Shown piece by piece: positions 15,660 through 23,432 of a stretch of DNA of 64,000 nucleotides. Position 1 is the first letter of the stretch. Each line of letters starts with the position of its first letter. A program made the position numbers and the translations under genes. The notes under the pieces were generated by a model. It searched no databases. It saw only the letters and a program-made list of their open reading frames with translations, and was not told the origin of the DNA. Origin of the DNA: UBA10649 sp965278945 (GTDB lineage: Bacteria > Actinomycetota > Actinomycetes > S36-B12); assembly GCA_965278945.1 (NCBI GenBank), contig OZ257128.1:806001-870000 (forward strand), given 5' to 3'.

Positions 15660-17045
15660 ATGGATGCCGAGCGCCTCGCCAATGCGGATCGAATGCATGT
15701 GGCCGACCCTGACATGACTCGCGTCATGCTCGACTACGTCGCGGAGCGACTCCTCGAGGCGGAAGTTCCCCTCGACGGACTCGCGGACCGCGCTCATCTC
15801 GACGAGGTGCTGCGCGGGCTGATCGCGGAGGAGGGTCGCGACTTCCGGACCGTCCTGGACGTATACACGCAGCATCTGGCCCTGACCGTGCTGTCGGCTG
15901 ACAGTCCGCGCATGTTCGCGTTCATCCCCTCCGCCCCCACAAAGGCCGCGCTCCTGTTCGACATGGTGGTGTCCGCGGCATCCCTCCAGGGCATCTCCTG
16001 GTTCGAGGCGGCCGGTGCCGTGATGGCGGAGAACCAGGCGTTGAGGGTGCTCTCCGATATCTGCGGGATGCCCGCAAGCGCCGGTGGGGTGTTCGTCTCG
16101 GGTGGGTCCGCGGGAAACCTGTCAGCTCTCGTCGTCGCTCGCGACACCGCACGCCGCCGTCGCGCCGAGGCCGGCCTCGCGGGCCGACCGCTACGTGTTG
16201 TCGTCAGCGATCAGGCGCACTCGTCGATCGCGAACACCTTGAACATCACGGCCATGTCGGCATTCGTCGTGCACACCGAGGACGGCCGGCTGACCGGCGA
16301 TGTGCTGCGGGCGGCGCTCGATACAGAGCCCGATCTCGACGACGTGTGCGCGATCGTCGCAACTGCGGGTACCACGAACGCGGGGATCATCGACGACATT
16401 GCTGCGGCAGCCGAGGTCGCTGAGGAACGCGGGTGGTGGCTGCATGTCGATGGCGCGTACGGGGGCGCGGGCATGCTGGCACCCGCGATCCGTCATCGAT
16501 ACGACGGCATCGAGCGTGCCGACTCGATCGTCATGGACCCGCACAAGTGGTGGTTCGCACCGTTCGACTGCGCGGCCCTGCTCTACCGCGAACCGCGATT
16601 GGCCAAGGCCGTGCACACGCAGGATGCCTCGTATCTGGACGTCATCCACGAGGACGACTCGGAGATCAACCCGAGCGATCTCGCGTACCACCTCACCCGT
16701 CGAGCGCGCGGGCTCCCGCTGTGGTTCTCCATGGCTGTCAACGGCATTGCCGCCTACCGCGACGCGGTGGAGCACTCGCTCGACATGGCGAAGTACGCAT
16801 CAGCGCGCCTCTCGGAGCGTGGTGACTGCGAGGTGCTGCGCGAGCCGGAGCTGTCCGTGGTGCTGTTCAGGCGGGTGGGCTGGGGACCGGAGGACTACGA
16901 GCTGTGGTCGCGCACCCTGCTCGAGTCGCAGCGTGCCTTCGTCACGTCGAGCGGGTGGCGCGGTGAGACGGTGGGTCGGCTGGTGTTCTTGCATCCGGCC
17001 ACCACGACTCAGATGGTCGACGAGGTCATCGCCGCGCTGGGCTGA
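15660..17045 (+). CDS. PLP-dependent group II amino-acid decarboxylase
   Basis: A 461-residue glutamate/aromatic-amino-acid decarboxylase-type enzyme. PLP features: GGSAGNLSALVVAR (148-161), the stacking histidine in DQAHSS (His187), HVDGAYGG with Asp264, and Schiff-base lysine in DPHKWW (Lys296). Substrates in this group include aspartate, glutamate, DOPA, tyrosine, tryptophan and diaminobutyrate; the sequence does not decide. The start at 15660 follows TAGCAT (15647-15652) by 7 nt with no Shine-Dalgarno sequence, consistent with leaderless translation; ATG 15693 is an alternative. It is divergent from the TetR gene. Confidence 0.84.
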   Translation: MDAERLANADRMHVADPDMTRVMLDYVAERLLEAEVPLDGLADRAHLDEVLRGLIAEEGRDFRTVLDVYTQHLALTVLSADSPRMFAFIPSAPTKAALLFDMVVSAASLQGISWFEAAGAVMAENQALRVLSDICGMPASAGGVFVSGGSAGNLSALVVARDTARRRRAEAGLAGRPLRVVVSDQAHSSIANTLNITAMSAFVVHTEDGRLTGDVLRAALDTEPDLDDVCAIVATAGTTNAGIIDDIAAAAEVAEERGWWLHVDGAYGGAGMLAPAIRHRYDGIERADSIVMDPHKWWFAPFDCAALLYREPRLAKAVHTQDASYLDVIHEDDSEINPSDLAYHLTRRARGLPLWFSMAVNGIAAYRDAVEHSLDMAKYASARLSERGDCEVLREPELSVVLFRRVGWGPEDYELWSRTLLESQRAFVTSSGWRGETVGRLVFLHPATTTQMVDEVIAALG

Positions 17046-17053
17046 CGTCCGAC

Positions 17054-17824
17054 TCAGGCGAGGCTCGGAAGCTCCATGACCATCACCGGCTCCGTGGTCG
17101 GCTGTGGCGAGCCGCCCTCGGGCTCAACGGTCACCCCGACCGCCACCGCTCCGGCGGGGTCGCCGTTCAGTAGCGTCGCCGAGCTTGGCTCGTTGGGCAC
17201 AAACCCGGCCGGGTCCATCGCGCCTGATTCGTGAACGAACCACACCTGGTAGGTCGAGCCTGCCGGGGGAGGCGCCATGCCCTGCGTGACGAGCACTGCC
17301 TCGCCCTGGCTCATCGACATGACGACGGTGGCATGTGCGTCGCCAACCGTGTGGATCACCGTCTGGGCGTCGGGCGCGGTGAGCACGGCATTGAGGTCTG
17401 CCGCTGCTGTGGCCAGTTGTGACACCTGGCTCTGCAGGGTTACTGACCGCCACACGGCTCCGGCCATCGCGATGCCGAGGACGGCTGCGGCGACGGCGAA
17501 CCAGGTTGTGACCTTGCGGATGCGACGGGTCTCCAGGGGGACGACGGTGGCCAGCTGCTGCGTGTCGGGCTCGGACTCAACAGTCGGAGGCAGGGGACGC
17601 ACGTCGGAGATCGCCGCGAGAATCGACCCGCGAAGTCGAGCAGGTGGCGCCTCGACGGCGTCGTCAGCCATGATCGCAACCGCGATGTTGAACGACTTGA
17701 GTTCGTCTCTGCACGCCTCGCACGACTCCAGGTGACGCTCGAAGGCTGCAGCCTGCGCGGGCTCGAGGGCGTCGAGCGCGTACGCGCCGGACAGCGTGTG
17801 TATGTCGGCGGCTTCGTCGCTCAT
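17054..17824 (-). CDS. rskA: Anti-sigma-K factor RskA
   Basis: A 256-residue membrane anti-sigma factor. The N-terminal cytosolic domain has the zinc-associated ZAS motif His31-x3-Cys35-x2-Cys38 (RHLESCEAC). One membrane helix follows (TWFAVAAAVLGIAMAGAVW, about 107-125), then an extracellular RskA domain with YQVWFVHESG. It binds and holds SigK until released by intramembrane proteolysis, as known in mycobacteria. Start ATG 17824 overlaps the sigK stop (ATGA), so the two are coupled. Confidence 0.9.
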   Translation of the reverse strand: MSDEAADIHTLSGAYALDALEPAQAAAFERHLESCEACRDELKSFNIAVAIMADDAVEAPPARLRGSILAAISDVRPLPPTVESEPDTQQLATVVPLETRRIRKVTTWFAVAAAVLGIAMAGAVWRSVTLQSQVSQLATAAADLNAVLTAPDAQTVIHTVGDAHATVVMSMSQGEAVLVTQGMAPPPAGSTYQVWFVHESGAMDPAGFVPNEPSSATLLNGDPAGAVAVGVTVEPEGGSPQPTTEPVMVMELPSLA

Positions 17825-18417
17825 TCGTCCACCCCCAAGGTGTCGCGCAGCCGGATGAGGCCATCCCGCATGCGAGTCTTGATCGTGCCGAGCGGCACGT
17901 CCAGCAGTTCGGATACTTCCTTGTACGTGTAGCCGCCGTAGTAGGCGAGAGTCAGGGCCTCGCGCTGCACATCGGTGAGCGTCGCGAGAGCCTTGCGCAC
18001 CCTGGCCGTGTCCAATGACGAGGTCACGGCCTCCACTACTTCGTCGAACTCCGCTCCCTCGCCCAGCGTCGCGAATCTGGTGTCGCGCTGCCGGGAGCTC
18101 TCCGCGGAGCGAACCCTGTCGACCGCCCTGCGGTGCGTGATCGTGAGGATCCAGGCAAGCACCCCGCCGCGAGTCGAGTCGTACCGAGCTGACTGCTGCC
18201 ACACATCGAGGAATGCCTCCTGCGTGACTTCCTCAGCTTGGGCCGGGTCGCGCACGACTCGGCGGGCCAAGCCGAACACTCGGGTGCTGGTCCGGTCGTA
18301 GAGCTCGGCGAACGCGGCCTGGTCGCCCCTGCTCGAGAGCACGAGCAACCCCGAGAGCTCGGAGTCGACACCGCCGCCCGGCCGAGGGCCGGGCGGCGGT
18401 GCGATTGACGGGTCCAT
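17821..18417 (-). CDS. sigK: ECF sigma factor, SigK type
   Basis: A 198-residue ECF sigma factor. Region 2 spans about residues 30-105 (FAELYDRTSTRVFGLARRVV, AEEVTQEAFLDVWQQ, TITHRRAVDRVR) and region 4 about 140-195 (TDVQREALTLAYYGGYTYKEV and GTIKTRMRDGLIRLRD). Coupling to an RskA-type anti-sigma factor and neighbours encoding a fasciclin lipoprotein and a sulfite-oxidase-like protein match the mycobacterial SigK locus (mpt70/mpt83). It is 27 bp downstream of the fasciclin gene and probably on its transcript, so SigK would activate its own expression. Confidence 0.88.
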   Translation of the reverse strand: MDPSIAPPPGPRPGGGVDSELSGLLVLSSRGDQAAFAELYDRTSTRVFGLARRVVRDPAQAEEVTQEAFLDVWQQSARYDSTRGGVLAWILTITHRRAVDRVRSAESSRQRDTRFATLGEGAEFDEVVEAVTSSLDTARVRKALATLTDVQREALTLAYYGGYTYKEVSELLDVPLGTIKTRMRDGLIRLRDTLGVDE

Positions 18418-18444
18418 GGCCTTGAGTGTGTCAGGGCTATTCGC

Positions 18445-19116
18445 TCAGGAGGGGAGCAGGACGCCGTCGATCAGGTAGACGGTCGCGTTCGCCGTCTGAA
18501 CGTTGCCACAGACCACCGCGGCAGCGCCGTTGACCATGAAGTCCTCGCCCGAGCCGGTCACCTCGATGGTGTTGCCCGCGAGGGTCTCGTGCGTGCCGGC
18601 GACCTGGTCAGGTGCCAGACGACCCGAGACGACGTGGCCGGTCAGGACCGTGGTGAGCAGACCGGTCGGATCGGCCAGTGCTGCGTCGAGCGTCGCCTGG
18701 TCCATCGCGGCGAAGGCGTCATTGACCGGCGCGAACACCGTGATGCCGTCGGCCGAGTTCAGTGAGTCGACAAGTCCGGCCGCACTCACGGCAGTGACCA
18801 GGGTGGACAGGGCGGGGTTGTTCGATGCGGCGGTGGCAACCGGGTCGGTGGCCATGCCGTCGAAGCTGCCCGCGCCGTCGGCGGGAACGGCGGCGCAGCC
18901 GGGACCGAACGGAGCATCCGCGGCCATCATGTCGTCGGACGCCATGGGCGACTCGGACGTCATCGGCGACTCTGACGTCATGGCCTCTGACGAGGCCATT
19001 GCCGGCTCGCTCGTGGTGTCAGAGCTGGTGGACGACCCACAGGCTGCGAGCACCAGGGGAAGGCTGATGAGCGCGGCTGCGAGACCGGTTCGGCGGGCGA
19101 GCTGTGACTTGTTCAT
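18445..19116 (-). CDS. Fasciclin-domain lipoprotein (MPT70/MPT83-like)
   Basis: A 223-residue lipoprotein: signal peptide ending in LVLAAC (lipobox), a Ser/Met-rich low-complexity linker with repeated MTSESPM units (about 40-65), then one FAS1 domain (about 85-223; NPALSTLVTAVSAAGLVDSL, ITVFAPVNDAFAAM, the VVSGRL segment, VYLIDGVLLPS). FAS1 proteins mediate surface adhesion; in mycobacteria mpt70 and mpt83 are SigK targets next to sigK. The upstream gap holds a promoter motif shared with the next gene. Start ATG 19116. Confidence 0.9.
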   Translation of the reverse strand: MNKSQLARRTGLAAALISLPLVLAACGSSTSSDTTSEPAMASSEAMTSESPMTSESPMASDDMMAADAPFGPGCAAVPADGAGSFDGMATDPVATAASNNPALSTLVTAVSAAGLVDSLNSADGITVFAPVNDAFAAMDQATLDAALADPTGLLTTVLTGHVVSGRLAPDQVAGTHETLAGNTIEVTGSGEDFMVNGAAAVVCGNVQTANATVYLIDGVLLPS

Positions 19117-19176
19117 CGGTATCTCCTGAGCTAGATCGATTGATTCGGATTCCGCCTGTCGTGGCGGTCTTGGGTA

Positions 19177-19203
19177 GTTCGGGGCTGTGGCCGATCCGGA
19201 TTG
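19177..19203 (-). promoter_or_regulatory. Candidate SigK promoter of the fasciclin gene
   Basis: On the minus strand: CAATCC (19203-19198), a 15-nt spacer, CCGAAC (19182-19177), about 60 nt before the start codon. The same CAATCCGGA...CCGAAY arrangement precedes the sulfite-oxidase-like gene. It resembles the mycobacterial SigK consensus CCATCC-N16/17-CCGAAT. Inferred from comparison of two sites only. Confidence 0.6.
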
Positions 19204-19228
19204 GGCGGTTGGGAGAAAACTTTGTGAC

Positions 19229-20803
19229 TCAGGACACGTTGACGACGACCTCGTGCCAGCCCTGTGCTCCGCTCGGGAATGGGGTCAGGCGCGCGTCGGG
19301 CTGCGTCTTGCCGTCCTTGTCGGTAGCGCGAGCGCGAATGGTGTGGCGTCCGGGCTTCGCATTCCAGGGAATCCACCACTGACGCCACGTGTCCACGCTC
19401 GGCACCGCTCCGAGGCGGGCTTCTCCCCACGGCTCGTCGTCCACCTGCACCTCGACGCGCTCGATACCGCGATGCTGTGCCCAGGCCGTGCCCGCGATGG
19501 CGATCGCACCCGCCTGCACCGTGGACAGGGGCCGGGGGACCTCGACTCGGGCCATCGTGCGGATGGGAGCGTCGGTGGCCCAGCCGCGCTGCGTCCAGTA
19601 GGCCTCGTCCTGCGCGTAGGTGGACGCCTCGAGGGACACGAGCCACTTGGTCGCCGAGATGAACCCGTACAGGCCCGGAATCACCATGCGGGCGGGGAAG
19701 CCGTGCTCGGCCGGCAGCGGCTCGCCGTTCATGGCGACGGCGATGATGGCGTCGCGGCCATCGAGGGCCGCGGCCATCGGCGTGCTGGCCGTCCAGCCGT
19801 CGCTCGACCGGGAGAACAGCTGATCGGCGGACTTGCTGACGCCGGCGCGCGTGAGAACGTCCTTGAGGCGCACGCCGAGCCAGACGGCGTTGCCGACGTA
19901 CTGGCCGCCGACCTCGTTCGAGACGCAGGTGAGCGTCAGGTCGCGCTCGATCATCGGCATGCCGAGCAGCTCGTCGTACGACAGCGTGTACGGCTTGTCG
20001 ACCATTCCGCCGACCGACAGCTGCCAGTCATCGGGAACGATGGCGGGCACGACGAGGGCGGTGTCGACGCGGTAGAAGTCCTCGTTGGGCACGCGGAACG
20101 GGCTGACGCCATCGACCTTGACGTCGACTCCCGTAGGCAGCGGGGGCGCGGGGTCGGAGGGTGCCGGCAGTTTCACCGCGGCCCGCGCTGCATCGACGTT
20201 GCGCAGGCTGCCGCCCAGCACGTTGCCGACGACACCGATCACGACCGCGCCGCCCGCGACCACGAGGGAGCCGAGCAGGACAGTGCGTCGCTCAGGTCCG
20301 CGAGGGGCAGTGGCGTCCGCAGCCGGTTGCGGACGGGTGATCCAGGCGAGAGTGCCAGCGGCGACGAGCGCTCCGACGAGGGCGGGCACGACATCGATGG
20401 GCGTGGCGTCGGGCCGGCTCATGGCGGCGATGGCCGCGATGACCCCGACCAGGCCCACGGTGACGCAGCCGACGATGCGCCATCGCCGTGCGAGGACACC
20501 GGCGAGTGCCGACATGAGGATGAGGACGGCGGAGATGCTGCCGATCAGGATCGGCTTGTCCGCGGTGCCGAACTTCTGGACCGCGAATTCCTTGAGCCAG
20601 GTCGGTGTGAGGTCGATGAAGGCGCTGCCTACCGCTACGAGCGGCGAGGCGCTCGCCCCGGTGAACGCCGCGATGAAGTGCGCGATCGCGACTCCTGCCC
20701 CGACCGCGACTACTCCGCTCAGGGCGGCAAGCCAGATCGGCAGGGCGCTGCGCTTCGCGCGAGTCGAGGAAGCTTCGGTCGGCTGTTCCGGGGAGTTCTC
20801 CAC
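19229..20803 (-). CDS. Membrane-anchored molybdopterin oxidoreductase (sulfite-oxidase-like)
   Basis: A 524-residue protein. The N-terminus holds four to five hydrophobic helices (about 20-155), then a further helix after the RR pair (VLLGSLVVAGGAVVIGVVGNV, about 175-195), then a periplasmic sulfite-oxidase-type Mo domain (about 225-430) with Mo-ligand cysteine in LTCVSNEVGG, and a C-terminal Mo-co dimerisation domain. The neighbouring sigK/rskA/FAS1 genes suggest a redox or envelope role. The start is GTG 20803; a SigK-like -10 CCGAAT ends 7 nt before it, so the mRNA is probably leaderless. The substrate is unknown. Confidence 0.86.
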   Translation of the reverse strand: MENSPEQPTEASSTRAKRSALPIWLAALSGVVAVGAGVAIAHFIAAFTGASASPLVAVGSAFIDLTPTWLKEFAVQKFGTADKPILIGSISAVLILMSALAGVLARRWRIVGCVTVGLVGVIAAIAAMSRPDATPIDVVPALVGALVAAGTLAWITRPQPAADATAPRGPERRTVLLGSLVVAGGAVVIGVVGNVLGGSLRNVDAARAAVKLPAPSDPAPPLPTGVDVKVDGVSPFRVPNEDFYRVDTALVVPAIVPDDWQLSVGGMVDKPYTLSYDELLGMPMIERDLTLTCVSNEVGGQYVGNAVWLGVRLKDVLTRAGVSKSADQLFSRSSDGWTASTPMAAALDGRDAIIAVAMNGEPLPAEHGFPARMVIPGLYGFISATKWLVSLEASTYAQDEAYWTQRGWATDAPIRTMARVEVPRPLSTVQAGAIAIAGTAWAQHRGIERVEVQVDDEPWGEARLGAVPSVDTWRQWWIPWNAKPGRHTIRARATDKDGKTQPDARLTPFPSGAQGWHEVVVNVS

Positions 20804-20810
20804 GACCCCT

Positions 20811-20837
20811 ATTCGGAGCCGTCAGCCTTCCGGATTG
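20811..20837 (-). promoter_or_regulatory. Candidate SigK promoter of the sulfite-oxidase-like gene
   Basis: On the minus strand: CAATCC (20837-20832), 15-nt spacer, CCGAAT (20816-20811). The predicted transcription start falls at or next to the GTG start codon at 20803, giving a leaderless transcript. It separates this gene from bioY and makes the four-gene block down to rskA an independent unit. Confidence 0.62.
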
Positions 20838-20850
20838 CCGGTGGTGCGAA

Positions 20851-21450
20851 CTACTTCTCGGTCAGGCCCGTCTTGCGCAGCAGCTGCCAGGTGAGGGGCA
20901 GGAGTCCGGCCGCGGCAAGGATCTTGATCAGGTCACCGATGAGGAAGTCCTTGACGCCGTACGCCCAGGCCGAGGCCTCGCCGAACCACGGGACACCGAG
21001 GTCGTACTTCAGCCAGGTGGCGCCGATCGCGTAGATGATGACGTTGCCGAGGATCATTAGGCCCGCCGCGCGCCAGAACGTACGGGTAGCGCCGTTCTCG
21101 GCGAGCTTGCCGATGACGAACGCGGCGACGATGAAGCCGATGATGTAGCCGAACGCCGGGCCGCCCCAGCCGCTCTCGCCGCGGGCGAACCACGGCAGGC
21201 CGACGCTGCCGAGCAGCGCGTAGAGCGCCATGGCGGCCGCTCCTCGCAGGGAGCCGAGCACGCCGGCCGCGAGCACGACGGCGAAGGTCTGCAGCGTGAA
21301 GGGGACCGCGGGATTCCACGGCAGGTAGAAGGCGATCTGCGCGGAGAGGCCGACAAACGCGGCACCGCCAGCGACCAGCACCGCCGATCGGGCCCAGGAG
21401 CGGCCGAATACGTCAGCAATGACGCGGGGCTGGGGTGCGGCGATGGCCAT
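20851..21450 (-). CDS. bioY: Biotin transporter substrate-binding component BioY
   Basis: A 199-residue integral membrane protein of the BioY family, the S component of ECF biotin transporters. It has about six hydrophobic helices and the signature GSLRGAAAMALYALLGSVGLPWF. Start ATG 21450 has GGAGG five bases upstream. No bioM/bioN energising genes are adjacent, so it may act alone or with a shared ECF module. It lies opposite the fatty-acid genes, whose acetyl-CoA carboxylase needs biotin. No biotin-regulator site was recognised. Confidence 0.88.
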   Translation of the reverse strand: MAIAAPQPRVIADVFGRSWARSAVLVAGGAAFVGLSAQIAFYLPWNPAVPFTLQTFAVVLAAGVLGSLRGAAAMALYALLGSVGLPWFARGESGWGGPAFGYIIGFIVAAFVIGKLAENGATRTFWRAAGLMILGNVIIYAIGATWLKYDLGVPWFGEASAWAYGVKDFLIGDLIKILAAAGLLPLTWQLLRKTGLTEK

Positions 21451-21600
21451 GGTTCCTCCGGTATCGATCTGCGACGTCGGCCGAACACTATCGAACACGC
21501 GGGGCGGCGTTACCAGCATCGTCGACGGGGACGCTATTCTCCATAGTGAATTGGGTCTCATCGAGGACGCTGGGGAAGGCGACACTCGAAGGAGGCCAAC

Positions 21601-22143
21601 ATGACGGTCGTCATGAACGTCAAGAGCACGTCCGGCGTGGCCGAAACCGGCAAGGCGCGCGGCGTGGTCTTCATCCACTCGTGCGCGCGCGCCGTCAGCG
21701 CGCACCTGGAGTGGGCGCTAGCCCGGGTATTCGGCAACGAGGTGCACATCGACTGGGCCGATCAGCCCATCGCTCCTGGCATGGTCCGCGCCGAGCTGGT
21801 GTGGAGCGGGCCGCCCGGCACTGGAGCGAAGCTGGCCAGCGCCCTGCACGCGTTCATCCAGGTCCGGCACGAGGTGACTGAGGACCCCAGTCCAGGCCGC
21901 GAGGGCGAGCGCTTCTCGTCGACGCCGACCCTGGGCCTGTTCCGGGCGACGATCGGCGTGCACGGCGACGTCATGGTGCCCGAGGACCGGCTAAAGGCCG
22001 CCGTGTCGCAGGCTGCCGTCACCGGTGAGCCGATCGTCGAGGAGATCGCCCGCCTCATCGGCCAGCCGTGGGACGAAGAGCTCGAGCCGTACCGCTGCGC
22101 GCACGAGGGCTCAACCGTCCGCGTCCTCCACCAGGTCGTCTAG
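21601..22143 (+). CDS. DUF3145 family protein
   Basis: A 180-residue protein of the actinobacterial DUF3145 family (GVVFIHSCARAVSAHLEWAL, WADQPIAPG, TPTLGLFRATIGVHGDVMV). Homologues sit beside fabF in Streptomyces, so it is a conserved fatty-acid-locus protein, function unknown. Start ATG 21601 with GGAGG (21591-21595). A promoter TTACCA (21510-21515) / TATTCT (21535-21540) is plausible, spacer 19. An IS30 element separates it from accD here. Confidence 0.88.
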   Translation: MTVVMNVKSTSGVAETGKARGVVFIHSCARAVSAHLEWALARVFGNEVHIDWADQPIAPGMVRAELVWSGPPGTGAKLASALHAFIQVRHEVTEDPSPGREGERFSSTPTLGLFRATIGVHGDVMVPEDRLKAAVSQAAVTGEPIVEEIARLIGQPWDEELEPYRCAHEGSTVRVLHQVV

Positions 22144-22145
22144 TT

Positions 22146-22167
22146 GTAACCAGGTAACCAGGTAACC
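22146..22167. repeat. Short tandem repeat GTAACCAG
   Basis: Two and three-quarter tandem copies of the 8-mer GTAACCAG directly after the DUF3145 stop codon. No function is evident; it lies in a convergent intergenic gap that also holds the dispersed repeat and the IS. Confidence 0.6.
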
Positions 22168-22177
22168 GCCGCCTCCC

Positions 22178-22200
22178 GATTTGAACCGCCTCCCGGGTCA
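22178..22200. repeat. Dispersed palindromic repeat, truncated half-copy left of IS30
   Basis: GATTTGAACCGCC followed by CCGGGTCAA, the same half-unit as at 35042-35067 and the reverse of 23347-23371 and 23406-23432. The IS30 inverted repeat begins inside it. Confidence 0.7.
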
Positions 22201-23328
22201 ATTCCGCGGCGGTTTCAAGCGGCTGTTGCACCGAGGGCCCGGTGGAGGGCCTGTTGGGGAGTCTGCCATCCGAGGGTTTGGCGGGGGCGGGTGTTCAAGC
22301 TGAGGGCCACGGTGTCGCAGTCGGCCTGGGTCAGGTGGCGCAGGTCGGCTCCCTTGGGCCAGTACTGGCGTAGCAGTCCGTTGGTGTTCTCATTGGATCC
22401 GCGCTGCCACGGTGAGTGGGGGTCGGCGAAGTAGATGTCGATGTCGGCGTCGATCGCGATGCCGGCGTGCTCGGCCATCTCCTTGCCCTGGTCCCAGGTC
22501 AGTGTCCTGCGGATCTGGTCGGGCAGCGAGGCGATGATGGGGGTCAGGACCTCGCGCAGGTCGATGGCCTTGTGGGTGTCCGGCAGCGGGGCCAGGAGCA
22601 CGAACCGGGTGGTCCGCTCGACCAGGGTGATCACCGCGCCCTTGCCGACACCGCCCAGGAGCAGGTCTCCTTCCCAGTGGCCGGGAACCGCGCGGTCGGT
22701 GACCTCGGCGGGCCGGGCGCTGATCGGGATCATCCCGGTCAGCTTGCCTCGATACTGCTTGCCGCCGTGGGGCTTGCGCGTGGTGCGGCCCGTGCGCAGG
22801 TGAGCGGTCAGCTCGCGGCGCAGCTCGCCTCGGGTCTGCACGAACAGCGAACGGTAGATCGTCTCGTGGCTCACCCGCATAGCCTTGTCGCGCGGGAACA
22901 GCGCTGGCAACAACGCCGCCACCTGCTGCGGTGACCAGTTCGCGCCCAGCAGCCCGGACACCACCAACGCCAGCGGACCGGTCAGCGTGAACGGCTTGGG
23001 GCGCCGGGCACGCACGGTCGCCCGCCGATGAGCCACCGCCGCCCGATACCGCGGCCGCCGGCCCGGGCGAACCTCGCCGACCGCCTTGCGCTGCGGGACA
23101 CGCCACGACCGCCCACCAGCACCGCGATTGATCTCCCGCGTGACCGTCGTGCGATGCCGCCCGATCACCGCCGCGATCTGCGGAACACTCAGACCCTGGC
23201 GCAGGCCCCGCTCGATCACACCCCGGTCATGCTCACTCAGCCGTGCACCCGCCATGACAACCTCCCAGCCAGCTATCGCACCATCCCGGTGCAACAACCA
23301 GTTGAGACCGCCCCCAGAATTGACCCGG
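22193..23328 (-). mobile_element. IS30-family insertion sequence (about 1.14 kb)
   Basis: A full-length IS30-type transposase flanked by imperfect terminal inverted repeats of about 41 bp: left 22193-22233 begins CCGGGTCAATTC, right 23287-23328 reads as its complement, and both contain a GTTGCACCG inner part. The left repeat overlaps the transposase 3' end. It is inserted in a palindromic dispersed repeat between accD and DUF3145. No clear target duplication is seen, and because the repeat shares CCGGGTCAA with the IS ends, the outer boundary is uncertain by a few bases. Confidence 0.82.
22215..23255 (-). CDS. IS30-family transposase
   Basis: A 346-residue transposase with an N-terminal IS30 helix-turn-helix (LSEHDRGVIERGLRQGLSV, IGRHRTTVTREINRG) and a DDE integrase-like domain: first Asp in HWEGDLL, second in TWDQGKEM, Glu in NENTNGLLRQYWPKG. 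All three acidic residues are present, so it is probably active. I start at ATG 23255, which has GGAGG seven bases before it; the frame stays open upstream into accD antisense, which is not coding. IS30 enzymes prefer palindromic targets, which fits its position here. Confidence 0.93.
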   Translation of the reverse strand: MAGARLSEHDRGVIERGLRQGLSVPQIAAVIGRHRTTVTREINRGAGGRSWRVPQRKAVGEVRPGRRPRYRAAVAHRRATVRARRPKPFTLTGPLALVVSGLLGANWSPQQVAALLPALFPRDKAMRVSHETIYRSLFVQTRGELRRELTAHLRTGRTTRKPHGGKQYRGKLTGMIPISARPAEVTDRAVPGHWEGDLLLGGVGKGAVITLVERTTRFVLLAPLPDTHKAIDLREVLTPIIASLPDQIRRTLTWDQGKEMAEHAGIAIDADIDIYFADPHSPWQRGSNENTNGLLRQYWPKGADLRHLTQADCDTVALSLNTRPRQTLGWQTPQQALHRALGATAA

Positions 23329-23346
23329 TTTGGCGCGGTAAACCCC

Positions 23347-23432
23347 GATTTGACCCGGGGCGGTTCAAATCCGCAGAAAGGGCGCTGTTCGGCGCCCAGA
23401 ACCCGGATTTGACCCGGAAGGCGGTTCAAATC
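23347..23432. repeat. Dispersed palindromic repeat, two half-units with hairpin
   Basis: Two same-orientation half-units, GATTTGACCCGG-GGCGGTTCAAATC (23347-23371 and 23406-23432), flank a small hairpin (GGGCGC / GCGCCC, 23380-23397). The last base, 23432, is also the G of the accD stop codon TAG. Related to the element at 35042-35127. Confidence 0.72.

Noticed and set aside
19187..21034. A long plus-strand open frame opposite the sulfite-oxidase-like gene (similar cases at 4697-5944 and 8536-9414)
   Set aside because: High G+C makes long antisense frames common; the translations are low complexity and the opposite strand encodes recognisable families.
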